NCBI RefSeq assembly: GCF_001679785.1
Contig: NZ_CP016289.1
Location: 372,001 to 436,000, forward strand
Source of the DNA: Rhizobium leguminosarum
Lineage (GTDB): Bacteria; Pseudomonadota; Alphaproteobacteria; Rhizobiales; Rhizobiaceae
Length of the DNA: 64,000 bases
Direction: 5' to 3'
The stretch's first letter is position 1, and every line of letters starts with the position of its first letter. A program made the translations under genes and the position numbers. The notes beneath the pieces are model-generated. The model made no database searches. It saw only the letters and a list, made by a program, of their open reading frames with translations, and was not told the origin of the DNA. Shown here piece after piece: positions 26,984 to 35,294 of this stretch.

Positions 26984-27664
26984 ATGAAGTCTCGCCATAC
27001 TCCCCAGCAATTTGAAGACAGACAACAGCTGAGTTATTGGCTAACGTCGCTTGTATCAGAGGTTGCTTGCAAGCTTGGCGCTTCTATAACGCCACTTCGA
27101 TTTAAACTGCACTCCAATGCCAACAGCGTCTCCTATACTTGTTATGGAGAAGGCTGCCCTGAGATCAACCTATCACCAGATAGCCTGCAGACAGACGTTG
27201 TTGCTCATGAGATATGCCATGGCCTTCTACCATTTTCGTCCTTGTTTTTGGCTGAGGGGCTGGCAAACTATGTCGGCTGCCTCTTCTCAGCAGGTTGTAG
27301 CCATTTACTTTTCCCGCAAGAGACTCTTTCGCAAGTTTTAAGTGCATACCGCGACGAGCTGCCGCCTTTATCGGATTTTTTGCATCAACAGATAGGGGAT
27401 CCTGGGCCACTAGCGCCTGGGCGTTTCGTTCTGCTAGAAGGCCGCCTTGCACATGCGGTTTCAGCGTCCGTGATGGAATTCTGCGTTAATCGATATAGCC
27501 ATTTCGCAGCTGTCCTGCAAAGCCAAAGCGACGCATCCTTTCCCATGGCCATCGACAGAGCGACCGGCGACTCCCTTTTCAAGATTTTATATGATTGGCA
27601 GAACCATCTTGGCTTCGAGGACTATGTCTCCATTGAAGAAAAGTTTTCGCTCTTGCAGAGGTGA
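26984..27664 (+). CDS. HExxH metallopeptidase, probable leader peptidase
   Basis: 226 residues. DVVAHEICHGLLPFSSLFLA followed by EGLANYVG carries HEICH and a downstream Glu 14 residues on, a gluzincin-type zinc site (HExxH...E). No signal peptide or membrane segment, so it is cytoplasmic. Located within the operon (3 bp after the dehydrogenase, directly abutting YcaO 2), it is a good candidate for cutting the leader from the modified peptide. I do not recognise a named family; other roles such as processing a partner protein are possible. Confidence 0.62.
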   Translation: MKSRHTPQQFEDRQQLSYWLTSLVSEVACKLGASITPLRFKLHSNANSVSYTCYGEGCPEINLSPDSLQTDVVAHEICHGLLPFSSLFLAEGLANYVGCLFSAGCSHLLFPQETLSQVLSAYRDELPPLSDFLHQQIGDPGPLAPGRFVLLEGRLAHAVSASVMEFCVNRYSHFAAVLQSQSDASFPMAIDRATGDSLFKILYDWQNHLGFEDYVSIEEKFSLLQR

Positions 27665-28999
27665 ATGACGATGTTCTCGACATCCAGCATGCCGGAAGTG
27701 CCTGCTTATCAAACCTTCACTTTTTCCAGACCCTTGATCAGTTCAAAGATTGGGTTGGCTTCTTCATGTCTTGAACGTCGTGCTTCTCCAGATCGATATA
27801 CTACCCGAAACTGGTTGGCGACGGGCGGGAAAAAGTGGGGGCGTCATCTCGCGCCCGAACGGGTGTTCGGCGGTGGCAGTGCCAATTGGCAATGGGCCTA
27901 CGCCTCAGCCATTGGTGAGGCGGTTGAGCGCACAAGCCTGTCCAACTATAATCCCAATGATTTCACAGTTCTGCCTTTCGAGCAGATGCCATTATCTTTC
28001 TCCTCCGCAAAGGAGCTTTTATTCTATCTGGATTCGCAATATGCCGACCCCACCTTTCCCATTGCTAAGCCCGATTTTGAGAAGCCCATCGCTTGGGTAA
28101 AAGGTTGGTCTCTAGCTGACCGAGCGGAAGCTTATTTGCCCGCGTCACTGGTCTATCTGCCTTATCGCCACCTTAGCCAGGAACCAATTTTCACCGATCT
28201 TATCTCTACAGGGACAAGCTGCGCTCGCACTAAGGACAAAGCCGCGGCCCTGGCCATCCTGGAGCTGGTCGAGAGAGACGCTTGGACCATGGTTTGGGAA
28301 ACTCGGGCCAAGGTTGCTGAAATTCATCCCGATGAAATAAAAGCAGTTCCCGCGGTTGTCGCAGCAGAACAAAACGGGCTTCAGCTTCGAGCTTTCAACT
28401 TGACCAACGATACAAACATACCGGCCGTGATCGCCATTGCCATCAATGAAACATCCCTGCCCGCCCTTGCAATCGGAACCGCCGCCCGCCTTAGCCCTTA
28501 TGAAGCGCTTGAACGGGCAATTTCAGAGGCGATTACCAGTTGGCGTTCCACCGCTTATTTATGCGTCAATGGTATTCGAAAACTTGATGCTGAATCCTTG
28601 CAAAACCGGCGCCATACAGATTTTTCGTTGCAATCTCTATTTTATGCAGACCCTCAAAATAGTCATCATTTTAGTTTTCTACTCCAACAGAATTCCAATT
28701 ATGTTGGACTAGAAGCCTTAGTGCCGGAACAATATAATCAGGGAGACTTGCGCCAGCTTCGAAAGCTTTTGACTGATTCCGGCCACAACGTTTGTTTATT
28801 CAACTTGACGCAATGCGAAGCGGAGGAGGTCGGACTGTATGTTGTCCGCGCTGTTTCGACCAGTTTGATAAGACAGTCCTTGGGCCTCTTAAGGCCGTTG
28901 GCGCACCCTCGTCTCCTGAATATTCCGAAGAAGCTGGGCCGGATAGCCGAAGACTTGAACGTGAAGGACCTATTGCAGTCATCACATCCTTTCCCTTAG
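27665..28999 (+). CDS. YcaO cyclodehydratase homologue 2
   Basis: 444 residues. YASAIGEAVERTSLSNYNPN, AALAILELVERDAWTMVWET and PYEALERAISEAITSW supply the three ATP-binding segments, and the tail is SHPFP. The start immediately follows the peptidase stop, so translation is probably coupled. It is clearly diverged from YcaO 1 and 3, hence not a recent duplicate. It may modify a different subset of the nine core residues, or make a different change (thioamide or amidine) as some YcaO proteins do. Confidence 0.86.
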   Translation: MTMFSTSSMPEVPAYQTFTFSRPLISSKIGLASSCLERRASPDRYTTRNWLATGGKKWGRHLAPERVFGGGSANWQWAYASAIGEAVERTSLSNYNPNDFTVLPFEQMPLSFSSAKELLFYLDSQYADPTFPIAKPDFEKPIAWVKGWSLADRAEAYLPASLVYLPYRHLSQEPIFTDLISTGTSCARTKDKAAALAILELVERDAWTMVWETRAKVAEIHPDEIKAVPAVVAAEQNGLQLRAFNLTNDTNIPAVIAIAINETSLPALAIGTAARLSPYEALERAISEAITSWRSTAYLCVNGIRKLDAESLQNRRHTDFSLQSLFYADPQNSHHFSFLLQQNSNYVGLEALVPEQYNQGDLRQLRKLLTDSGHNVCLFNLTQCEAEEVGLYVVRAVSTSLIRQSLGLLRPLAHPRLLNIPKKLGRIAEDLNVKDLLQSSHPFP

Positions 29000-29015
29000 C
29001 ACGGTTTTGGTTTCA

Positions 29016-30320
29016 ATGTCAGCCTTATTCCCCCAACGGTGCCCGGGCCCGGACTTTGTATTGAAATATATCGCCGAAGTTCTTGGTCCTTCCTTCTCGG
29101 TAAAAACACTGAGGATGCCGGGAGATTTAGCGGCCTATCACAATTTACTGATCCAGGGTCACAACCGACTGCGGTCTCCGGTCAACGCATCCGGCTTTTC
29201 CACTAAGCGCAATCTGGCAGTCTTGAAAGCTCTCGGCGAGTTCATTGAACGGTATTCCCTGCTATGTCCACCAGCCCCACAAATGTTAAGGCGTGGTACC
29301 CGCCACGACTTACCGGGACAAGCTCTAGACATGGCAGCCATGCCCCTCTTTTCAGAAAACCAATGTGCTCGCAAAGACTTTCCTTGGACGGGTTTCACAG
29401 ATAGTACCTATGATTGGATAGAGGCGTACAATCTTATTGATAACACACCCGTTTATGTGCCTGTAGATCTATTGCTCTTGCATAAACCATCGCACATCAG
29501 CTTGATGGGCTCAACAGGTGCCGCAGCCCACAGAAACGAGACGCAAGCACTGATATCCGCTATACTAGAGTTAGTCGAGCGGGATGCACTGTCGATCATT
29601 TGGGAAACACAAGCAATAACGCCATGCATTCCCAATTCAGCATCGTATCTTTTAAAAGAGACCCAGCAAACCATTAAACAATTGGGGAAAGCCAATCAGG
29701 ACGTCATATTACGGGATATGACAACCGACCTTGGCATTCCGGTTGCCGCTTGCGTTATTTTGGACCGCGCGCGACGCCGGCCTTGTTTGGCACTTGGAGC
29801 AGGCGCAGCCCTGTCGCATAGCGAAGCTTGTCAAAAAGCCTTGGATGAAGCGACAGCCGTGTGGCTATGGATGCGGGATGAGCACAAAAAGTCGGCAACG
29901 ATCTTCGAGAACATTTTACCGCTTGCTTGCAACGCTGTCGAGCCAATGTGGCAAGCGGTTCTCTACGGGTTCCAGGAAATGCTACCGGCGGCATATATTT
30001 TGACAGAACCAACTCTGCCGCCAAAGGAAGTTTACGAAGCCGAGCCCGGCCTTTCGCACTCTCAATATCTGGAGCGATTAAAAGGCAGTTTGGCAAAGAA
30101 CAGAATATCCCTCTACTATCGTTCCATCCTGCCACAAGAATTCAAGGAATTGGGATGGGTAGCGATTCGCGCCATCGCTCCATCGCTCGTTCCTCTTGCT
30201 TTCGGCAATCAATGCCGTCCGCTCGGCCATCCGCGTTTACTGACCGTGCCAAAGACACGTAATTGGGCAGAAAGCCCGCGCAAGGCAAACGTTCATCATG
30301 CTCCAATTCCTTTGCCATAA
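29016..30320 (+). CDS. YcaO cyclodehydratase homologue 3
   Basis: 434 residues from the ATG at 29016 (a TTG at 29007 is in frame; neither has a clear ribosome site). ATP-site segments: AVLKALGEFIERYSLL, ISAILELVERDALSIIWETQ and SHSEACQKALDEATAVW. The tail APIPLP contains the PxPxP pattern. It is last in the cluster; 120 bp downstream the sequence turns into IS110/IS6 debris. All key residues I can recognise are present, so it looks functional. Confidence 0.85.
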   Translation: MSALFPQRCPGPDFVLKYIAEVLGPSFSVKTLRMPGDLAAYHNLLIQGHNRLRSPVNASGFSTKRNLAVLKALGEFIERYSLLCPPAPQMLRRGTRHDLPGQALDMAAMPLFSENQCARKDFPWTGFTDSTYDWIEAYNLIDNTPVYVPVDLLLLHKPSHISLMGSTGAAAHRNETQALISAILELVERDALSIIWETQAITPCIPNSASYLLKETQQTIKQLGKANQDVILRDMTTDLGIPVAACVILDRARRRPCLALGAGAALSHSEACQKALDEATAVWLWMRDEHKKSATIFENILPLACNAVEPMWQAVLYGFQEMLPAAYILTEPTLPPKEVYEAEPGLSHSQYLERLKGSLAKNRISLYYRSILPQEFKELGWVAIRAIAPSLVPLAFGNQCRPLGHPRLLTVPKTRNWAESPRKANVHHAPIPLP

Positions 30321-30570
30321 GTGGAAGCTGCGAATTGGCCCTGCTGTCGTTTTGCAGATGGGGTGGTTGCCGTCCTCCCCTAAACGGCATTGCAATGTGC
30401 CAAGGTGATGTGGTGAAGGCCACAACACAGAGAGGTCGGCGGATGATCAATACGATGATAGGAGTGGATCTGGCAAAGAACGTTTTCCAGGGGCCTGTCG
30501 CAAATTTTCTTAGTTCACCTGACCTGCCACTGAGAATTTCCTCCAGAATGGATTAGAGTCCGGCCTATTA
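30321..30570. mobile_element. IS110 start and IS6 end debris after the peptide cluster
   Basis: An IS110-type transposase start (MINTMIGVDLAKNVFQ, 30443-30490) is cut by GGGCCTGTCGCAAATTTTCT at 30491, an IS6 terminal repeat of about 29 bp identical to the right end of the IS6 at 63171. No body of either element remains. A deletion between IS copies may have removed cluster genes on this side. Confidence 0.6.
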
Positions 30571-30804
30571 TGAACCGCCCCAGGATTCTGGACCACCGGA
30601 GGCTGGAGTTTTCCGGCTTCATTCAGGGAGGTGGGCTGGTTACGCCTCCCGGATTCATCAGTAAGATTGGTACCTTATTGCCGATGGCGCCATGTGGCCG
30701 AACCTCATTGTACAACACGACGACAGAACACCCACGGGACCGAGGTTCGCGAGCTTTTGTATCCGTGGCATCCCTGGTCCGGGCGGCTCGTTCACGTGCA
30801 TGAG
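30571..30804 (+). repeat. Recombinase-type element remnant, copy 1
   Basis: Begins TGAACCGCCCCAGG and is a diverged inverted copy of 36903-37136. One frame encodes a DUF5372-like start (EVRELLYPWHPWSGRLVHVH). It is interrupted by an IS3 element at about 30805. Confidence 0.55.
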
Positions 30805-30871
30805 TTGTGACCTTGCCCCGTTGAAATAATCCATTTTGAAGTAAGCTCTGGCCCATTGAGAGGACCAGAGG

Positions 30872-31138
30872 ATGAAGCGCAATCGTTTCACAGACGAACA
30901 GATCATCGGCATATTGAAGGAGCACGAGGCAGGCACGCCGGTCTCGGAGCTTTGCCGCAAGCATGGCGTCAGCGATGCCAGCATCTATAAATGGAAGGCC
31001 AAGTACGGCGGCATGGAGGTGTCCGAGGCCAAGCGGCTGAAGACGCTTGAGGACGAGAACACGAAGCTGAAGCGGCTTCTGGCGGATGCGATGCTCGACA
31101 ATGCTGCCTTGAAAGACCTTTTGGGAAAGAAGTGGTGA
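30872..31138 (+). CDS. IS3 family OrfA
   Basis: 88 residues: RFTDEQIIGILKEHEAGTPV then SELCRKHGVSDASIYKWKAK, an HTH_Tnp_1 domain, followed by a leucine zipper. Intact. IS407/IS51-type. Normally fused to OrfB by frameshifting at the overlap near 31132. Confidence 0.85.
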   Translation: MKRNRFTDEQIIGILKEHEAGTPVSELCRKHGVSDASIYKWKAKYGGMEVSEAKRLKTLEDENTKLKRLLADAMLDNAALKDLLGKKW

Positions 31139-31546
31139 CGCCCGCGGCCAAGCGGAAAGCTGTTGCGCATCTGATGAGCCATCATGAGATGAGCGAACGG
31201 CGGGCGTGTAAAGCCATTGGTTTTTGCCGAATGACGGTCCGTTACGAGACCAGGCGCGACGATGATCATGAGCTTCGCGAGCGAATGAAGGCGTTGGCGC
31301 ATGAACGTCGCCGCTTCGGATATCGACGCATTCATGTGCTGCTCCGGCGGGAGGGTCACCTCGTGAACCACAAGAGGCTCTTCCGGCTCTATCGGGAGGA
31401 GAAACTGACGGTGCGCAAGCGCGGCGGTCGCAAGCGAGCGATAGGCACGCGAGCGCCGATGCTGGTGCCGATGGTGGCCAATGATCGCTGGTCGCTAGAC
31501 TTCGTGTCGGATCAGTTCACCGATGGGTATAGCGCGACGATCAGGA
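31132..31546 (+). pseudogene. IS3 OrfB, truncated
   Basis: About 138 residues of the OrfB integrase: ERRACKAIGFCRMTVRYETR, then the start of the rve domain (NDRWSLDFVSDQFTDGY). It is cut at 31547 by the ISNCY terminal repeat. A C-terminal scrap (KNRWSELKTG and stop) is at 33402-33545. Confidence 0.78.
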
Positions 31547-33401
31547 TGAGACGCGCATTGCCTCGCCTGAACTGCTCCCTGAGAATGGGTTATTGCCTCA
31601 TCTAAATTGCTCCCGACGAATCAACCTCGGGAGCTTTGATGAGGAAGGTAAGCATGGCGACACGTGTGGAATTGGTGGCGGCGATCAGTTGTCGCTATGT
31701 GTTAGGCGGGCGGGCCGAGAAGGCGAGGATGTTGGACGAGTTCGTGGCGCTCACGGGCTTTCATCGCAAGCATGCGATGCGACTGCTGCGAGGAGAACGC
31801 GAACCGGCGAAGGGTGGTCCTCGGCCAGGGCGCCGGGTTTACGGCGATGACGTGCGGGCGGCGCTCGTCGTTGTTTGGGAGGCGTCGGATCGAATTTGCG
31901 GCAAGCGACTACACCCCCTGTTGCCAACACTGATCGAAGCGATGGAACGTCATGGACATGGCGATATGAATAGCGAGACGCGCCGGCAACTCTTGACGAT
32001 GAGCCCAGCGACGATTGATCGAGTCCTCAAGGAGATTAAAGCGAGCGCCACGGGTCCGCGGCGCCGGAAAGGATCAACGGCGATTCGGCGTAGTGTTCCC
32101 GTTCGAACGTTCTCGGATTGGGATGACCCCGCACCCGGCTTTGTCGAGGCTGATCTCGTTTCTCATTCCGGCCCGTACGCGAGAGGTGCCTTCTCGCAAA
32201 CGCTGGTGTTGACCGATATAGCCACGGGCTGGACGGAATGCGCGCCGCTGCTGGTTCGCGAGCAAACGGTACTGATCACTGCGTTGACCGAACTGCGCAA
32301 GTTGCTGCCGTTCCCGCTGCTGGGCTTCGACACCGACAACGACAGTGTGTTCATGAACGAGAGCGTTCATGAGTATTGCTTGCGAGATAATATCGAACTC
32401 ACCCGTTGCCGCCCCTACCGAAAGAACGACCAGGCATTTGTCGAGCAGAAGAATGGCGCGATCGTGCGCAAGATCGTTGGATACCGACGCTTCGAGGGGC
32501 TGCGAGCCACCCGGGAGCTGGCCAAGCTTTATTCCTCAATGCGGTTGTTCGTGAATTTCTTTCAGCCATCATTCAAGCTGAAAGAAAAGCACCGTGACGG
32601 AGCCAAGGTGATCAAGCGCTATCATCGTCCCGCCACGCCTTATCAGCGGCTGCTTGACGACGCACGCACGCCGGAGGATACATGCCTTCGGCTCAAGGCG
32701 ATGTACCTGACGCTCGATCCGGTTCGGCTGCTCCGCGACATACGGCTGGCACAAGAGAGATTGGTCGAAATTGCTGACAAGCCTGATGGTCCGCCTGCCA
32801 CCGACGGCGAGGCATTACCGCTCGAAGACTTTCTGTCTGGCTTACGGATTGCTTGGCGTGGTGGTGAAGTGAAACCGACTGCCCGCTCCAAGCCAGCGGC
32901 CAAGCGAGAGCGGCGGAGGCCCGATCCTCTACTCGCCGTCACTGCCGAACTCGAGGATTGGTTCGAGGCGGAGCCTTGGCGAACTTCGCGAGAGTTGCTT
33001 GAACGCTTGCAGGTCAAATACCCCGGCGTGTATCCCGACGGCCTCATTCGGACCGTGCAGCGTCGAATGAAGATCTGGCGCAGTACACAGGCCAATGCGC
33101 TGGTGTTCGGGCCATTCGCCGATGCCGCGCGGCAGACGCAAAACGTAGAGGTCGTGCAGTGAGGCTCTTACCGCCAGGTTGGCCTTCGACAACCCGCGGA
33201 AAACATGATGAACGCCCGCGAAGCCGCCCGCTCGCTACAGCGCTATTGAGGGCGCGCTCGCGAGCGGCTTCGCTACCTCCGTCACCTTGCACCAGGTGCG
33301 GGGACAAGATCGTAACAACCCGTGAGGCATTCGAGAACATCCGAGTGAGGCAACGGCATTATTCTCCGGGAACACTCTTGGGTGAGGCAATACGAGTCTC
33401 A
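31547..33401 (+). mobile_element. ISNCY-type insertion sequence
   Basis: The ends are TGAGACGCGCATTGCCTCGC (31547) and, inverted, TGAGACTCGTATTGCCTCAC (from 33401). Further internal copies of the GAGGCAAT motif lie at both ends. No target duplication is visible, consistent with the deletion of the host IS3. Confidence 0.68.
31636..33162 (+). CDS. ISNCY-type integrase-like transposase
   Basis: 508 residues. N-terminal HTH (EFVALTGFHRKHAMRLLRGE), then an rve/DDE domain: GFVEADLVSHSGPYARG, LLGFDTDNDSVFMNESVHEY and NDQAFVEQKNGAIVRKIVGY give D, D and E. The basic C-terminal part (KPAAKRERRRPDPLL) may bind ends. A start at the later Met (MATRVELVAAIS, 31654) is also possible. Intact. Confidence 0.82.
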   Translation: MMRKVSMATRVELVAAISCRYVLGGRAEKARMLDEFVALTGFHRKHAMRLLRGEREPAKGGPRPGRRVYGDDVRAALVVVWEASDRICGKRLHPLLPTLIEAMERHGHGDMNSETRRQLLTMSPATIDRVLKEIKASATGPRRRKGSTAIRRSVPVRTFSDWDDPAPGFVEADLVSHSGPYARGAFSQTLVLTDIATGWTECAPLLVREQTVLITALTELRKLLPFPLLGFDTDNDSVFMNESVHEYCLRDNIELTRCRPYRKNDQAFVEQKNGAIVRKIVGYRRFEGLRATRELAKLYSSMRLFVNFFQPSFKLKEKHRDGAKVIKRYHRPATPYQRLLDDARTPEDTCLRLKAMYLTLDPVRLLRDIRLAQERLVEIADKPDGPPATDGEALPLEDFLSGLRIAWRGGEVKPTARSKPAAKRERRRPDPLLAVTAELEDWFEAEPWRTSRELLERLQVKYPGVYPDGLIRTVQRRMKIWRSTQANALVFGPFADAARQTQNVEVVQ

Positions 33402-33677
33402 CCTTGTTTGTCGCCGCGCACTCAGACACTCAACCCGCGACGTGATGCGGTGCTGCGCAGCCGAAATGGCTCCGCACCGCAACCCGCCGCTACCGAACCA
33501 ACAACAGCAACCAAAAACCGCTGGAGCGAACTCAAAACTGGATAAAACTTGGGGGCAAGGTCATGAGGAAACTGCGTGTGAATGCAGCGTGAGCGAGAGA
33601 AACGGTGCATATTCAACGAAAGGCAATCGTGCGGCAGACGAGCAGGTTAGTAAAGAGCAGTCGTTGATAGGTGGAAT

Positions 33678-34343
33678 CTACGCCTGAGCGGACCATCGCG
33701 AATTAAGAGACGGCCAAAGCAGCCACCGCGAGGGGTCACGGAGGATCTGCTGCTGGAGGTGGTGATTGATCAATGACGCCAGCTCTTTAGGGGGCTGCCC
33801 AGCTGCGTCGACGGTCGCCACGATTCGGGCGTCACCATCTAAATATGAGACAAGGACGAGCTCGTATCCAAACCGAGCGGCAAGCGTAAGCAGGCCGGAC
33901 GGCGTTCTTGAGGAAAAACCAAGAAACATGGCGTCCACTGACGCCGTCTCGGCATAGCAATAATCAAACATGCAAGCGACCGGCTGTCCCCCCTTAAGAG
34001 ACCGCATTAACCGCGCTAGGCTGCCGCGTGATCGGAACAGCAGGGTGTTCCCCTCACCCATCAGATCGACCATCCAGCGAGCTTGCTGCGCAAGTAGGGT
34101 CAGTGCTCCTAATCGTGCGATCCAAGCCATTAGTCTGGGGGCTTCCGGCTGGTGCCAGGCCAAGTAGATTCTTTTAGGCGGAAAGTCGTTGGACCCCGAA
34201 CATCGTTTCGCCCCAGCAGCGTAGAAATAATATTCAGCCCAGCTGTTCAAGTATTCTGTCTCAAACGTCTTGCGGATTGGCATCTCCAACCGTCGACAAA
34301 CTTGGGTGTACACCCAAAACGCCTGCCGCATTTCGGCATCCAT
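33678..34343 (-). CDS. LpxL-like lysophospholipid/peptide acyltransferase, possibly truncated
   Basis: 221 residues resembling the LPLAT/LpxL family: SLKGGQPVACMFDYCYAETA, MFLGFSSRTPSGLLTLAARF, and RDPSRWLLWPSLNSRW at the C terminus. The family's HxxxxD is not obvious (WHQPEAPRL stands in its place). An IS21 copy begins 53 bp upstream, so the N terminus may be lost. It is on the same strand as the NRPS group at 42-56 kb and once lay next to it if the IS cargo is subtracted, so it could acylate that product; that is inference. Confidence 0.5.
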   Translation of the reverse strand: MDAEMRQAFWVYTQVCRRLEMPIRKTFETEYLNSWAEYYFYAAGAKRCSGSNDFPPKRIYLAWHQPEAPRLMAWIARLGALTLLAQQARWMVDLMGEGNTLLFRSRGSLARLMRSLKGGQPVACMFDYCYAETASVDAMFLGFSSRTPSGLLTLAARFGYELVLVSYLDGDARIVATVDAAGQPPKELASLINHHLQQQILRDPSRWLLWPSLNSRWSAQA

Positions 34344-34501
34344 TGGTGCAATCAGTTGTGCGCGTAACTCGCCAACCCTCGGACGGCCGGCGGACTGCGT
34401 AATTCGGAAGAACGGGACAGTCGTTTCACTAAATCGCGGACAGTGGTTTCACTAATTCCGGGACAGCATGGTGTGGTCGATTTTCGCCTGCCTGGTTGAA
34501 G

Positions 34502-35278
34502 TCATGAGCGATTGATTTCGCCGTTTTCAGCGCCGGTCAAGTGGGATGGTGTTTTTTGCCGTCGCATGCTGTCGCCTTCAAGGGCAATGCGGTGCGCATT
34601 GTGGATGATCCGATCGAGGATTGCGTCTGCGATGGTCGGTTCTCCGATCATGTCATGCCACTGGGCGACAGGAAGCTGCGCGGTGATGAGCGTTGATTTC
34701 CGGCGATAGCGTTCCTCGAAGATTTCCAGCAGGTCGAGGCGTTGTTGATCTGTGAGCGTGTGCGTTCCCCAGTCGTCGAGGATCAGCAACTGGACGCGGG
34801 CGAGTTTGTCGACCAGGCGTGGAAAGCGGCCGTCAAGCCTGGCAAGGCCCAGATCTTCGAACAGACGCGGCATACGCAGGTAGAGGATGGAATGATCGAG
34901 CCGGGCAGCCTGACGGCCGAAGGCGCAGGCGAGCCAGGTTTTTCCCGTGCCGGTCTGGCCGGTGATGATCATATTCTCATCTGCCTTCAACCACGCCCCT
35001 TGCGCAAGCGACAGAGTGTTGCGGCGGTCGAGACCACGATGAGCGGCAAAGTCGATGTTCTCGATGCAGGCGTCGGGAAAGCGGAGCTTTGAAGCTGCAA
35101 GCCGGTTGGTCAGGCGCTTGTCGGATCGCAGAGCCGTTTCCCGATCGAGCATCAGGCCGAGCCACTCGTCGCGGCTGAGATCGCTGCTGTTGTTCTGAGC
35201 GGCAAGTTCGCGATAGGCCGTTGCCATTCCGGCAAGGCCAAGGGCCTGCATCTGATCGAGGGTTGGATGTGTCAGCAT
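34502..35278 (-). CDS. istB: IstB ATPase (IS21 copy B)
   Basis: 258 residues. Walker [12 protein letters not shown] and Walker B LLILDDWG, followed by the Arg-rich [20 protein letters not shown]. It assists IstA in transposition. One residue differs from copy A (Asp for His in LKADENM). The start [14 protein letters not shown] follows an AGGAAAGGA site; the longer frame upstream overlaps istA. Confidence 0.85.
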   Translation of the reverse strand: MLTHPTLDQMQALGLAGMATAYRELAAQNNSSDLSRDEWLGLMLDRETALRSDKRLTNRLAASKLRFPDACIENIDFAAHRGLDRRNTLSLAQGAWLKADENMIITGQTGTGKTWLACAFGRQAARLDHSILYLRMPRLFEDLGLARLDGRFPRLVDKLARVQLLILDDWGTHTLTDQQRLDLLEIFEERYRRKSTLITAQLPVAQWHDMIGEPTIADAILDRIIHNAHRIALEGDSMRRQKTPSHLTGAENGEINRS

Positions 35279-35294
35279 GGGTCTTTCCTTTCCT

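Larger units (their letters stand above)
30808..33563 (+). mobile_element. IS3 (IS407-like) element split by an ISNCY element
   Basis: The left end TGACCTTGCCCCGTTG at 30808 and the right end CTTGGGGGCAAGGTCA ending at 33563 are inverted. orfA and the start of orfB lie at 30872-31546; an orfB tail is likely at 33402-33545. The middle of orfB is missing, replaced by the ISNCY element. Confidence 0.6.
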
